A program made the translations under genes and the position numbers. The notes under the pieces are model-generated. The model made no database searches. It was given only the letters and a program-made list of their open reading frames with translations, and was not told where the DNA came from. A stretch of DNA of 64,000 nt from Moraxella canis. GTDB taxonomy: Bacteria; Pseudomonadota; Gammaproteobacteria; Pseudomonadales; Moraxellaceae. The stretch spans positions 62,001-126,000 of the forward strand of contig NZ_MUXT01000005.1 in assembly GCF_002014965.1 (NCBI RefSeq), read 5' to 3'. Shown here in pieces: positions 63,878-64,000 of the stretch (within the stretch, counting starts at the first letter, position 1; every line of letters begins with the position of its first letter).

Positions 63878-64000
63878 TTAGCCAAGCACACTAATGAAGG
63901 TTTGTAAAATTGCCACGTTCATGATATCAACAAAGAACGCACCGACCATCGGAACGATCAAGAATGCTTTATGAGAAGGCATATAGCGGTCTGTGATCGC
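63878..64000 (-). CDS. gltS: C-terminal end of a probable sodium/glutamate symporter (cut by window edge)
   Basis: The last 40 codons before TAA at 63878 to 63880 read RYMPSHKAFLIVPMVGAFFV then DIMNVAILQTFISVLG, one membrane helix ending the protein. As remembered, the (PSHKAFL)IVPxVGAFFxDIxN stretch resembles the C-terminus of the GltS family, which imports glutamate with sodium. Too little is visible to be sure; another cation symporter remains possible. Confidence 0.5.
   Translation of the reverse strand, partial: AITDRYMPSHKAFLIVPMVGAFFVDIMNVAILQTFISVLG

Overview
The window looks like chromosome of a Moraxellaceae gamma-proteobacterium (Moraxella or a close relative). This rests on gene content and order from about 14.7 kb to the right edge: bL31 type B, pheST-ihfA, hisIE-tatABC, nadD-rsfS, bioAFCD, a RelA with a degenerate HD domain and an M35-like porin. 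This part is a compact, even-composition backbone of housekeeping genes, many closed by simple hairpin terminators. No rRNA, tRNA or CRISPR array was seen.

Positions 1 to about 14.67 kb are a mosaic genomic island ending just downstream of ssb. From left to right: (i) a GC-rich copper module on the minus strand (copper P-type ATPase running off the left edge, a small heavy-metal-binding/DUF2933 protein, a multicopper oxidase whose Tat signal is split by a frameshift, a DUF411 protein and a 49-residue Cys-rich metallothionein-like protein), faced by cueR across a MerR-type promoter with a 19-bp spacer; (ii) an arsenic operon arsR-arsC-acr3 and a cation exporter/MerR pair, again with a 19-bp-spacer promoter, set among broken pieces of a second acr3 and of a quinone-oxidoreductase gene; (iii) an RND efflux-pump tail; (iv) an AT-rich minus-strand operon of three different tyrosine recombinases plus a small coiled-coil protein. 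That last arrangement is the ginABCD module of GInt islands (Tn554-like integrase trios). The metal genes to its left would be cargo; the left end of the island is outside the window.

Two features of the island stand out. First, it carries many Neisseriaceae-type DNA uptake sequences of more than one dialect (ATGCCGTCTGAA, AGGCTGCCTGAA, AGGCAGCCTGAA), one of them exactly at an acr3 recombination joint. This points to natural transformation with Neisseria/Kingella-like DNA as the source of the metal genes. Second, two consecutive recombinase genes (ginB, ginC) are each interrupted by one in-frame TAG while the reading frame continues conserved on both sides. They are either twin nonsense mutations or possible amber readthrough.

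From 14.7 kb rightward: ssb, uvrA; a conserved small ORF with nadD and rsfS; two Nudix hydrolases; dtd; the biotin operon bioA-F-C-D; a YbaN-family protein and psd; a BarA/GacS-type hybrid kinase; cysM, a DnaQ-like exonuclease, a TauE/SafE permease, rlmD; a DEAD-box helicase with a long upstream region; relA-mutM; zipA; rpmE2, ihfA, pheT, pheS; a porin; rplT/rpmI; hisIE-tatABC; a DUF4298 protein; a GltB2-like FMN protein; an orphan HutC-like regulator; a superfamily 1 helicase; dusC; a siderophore ABC importer operon; a lipoprotein; argA; and the 3' end of a probable gltS at the right edge.
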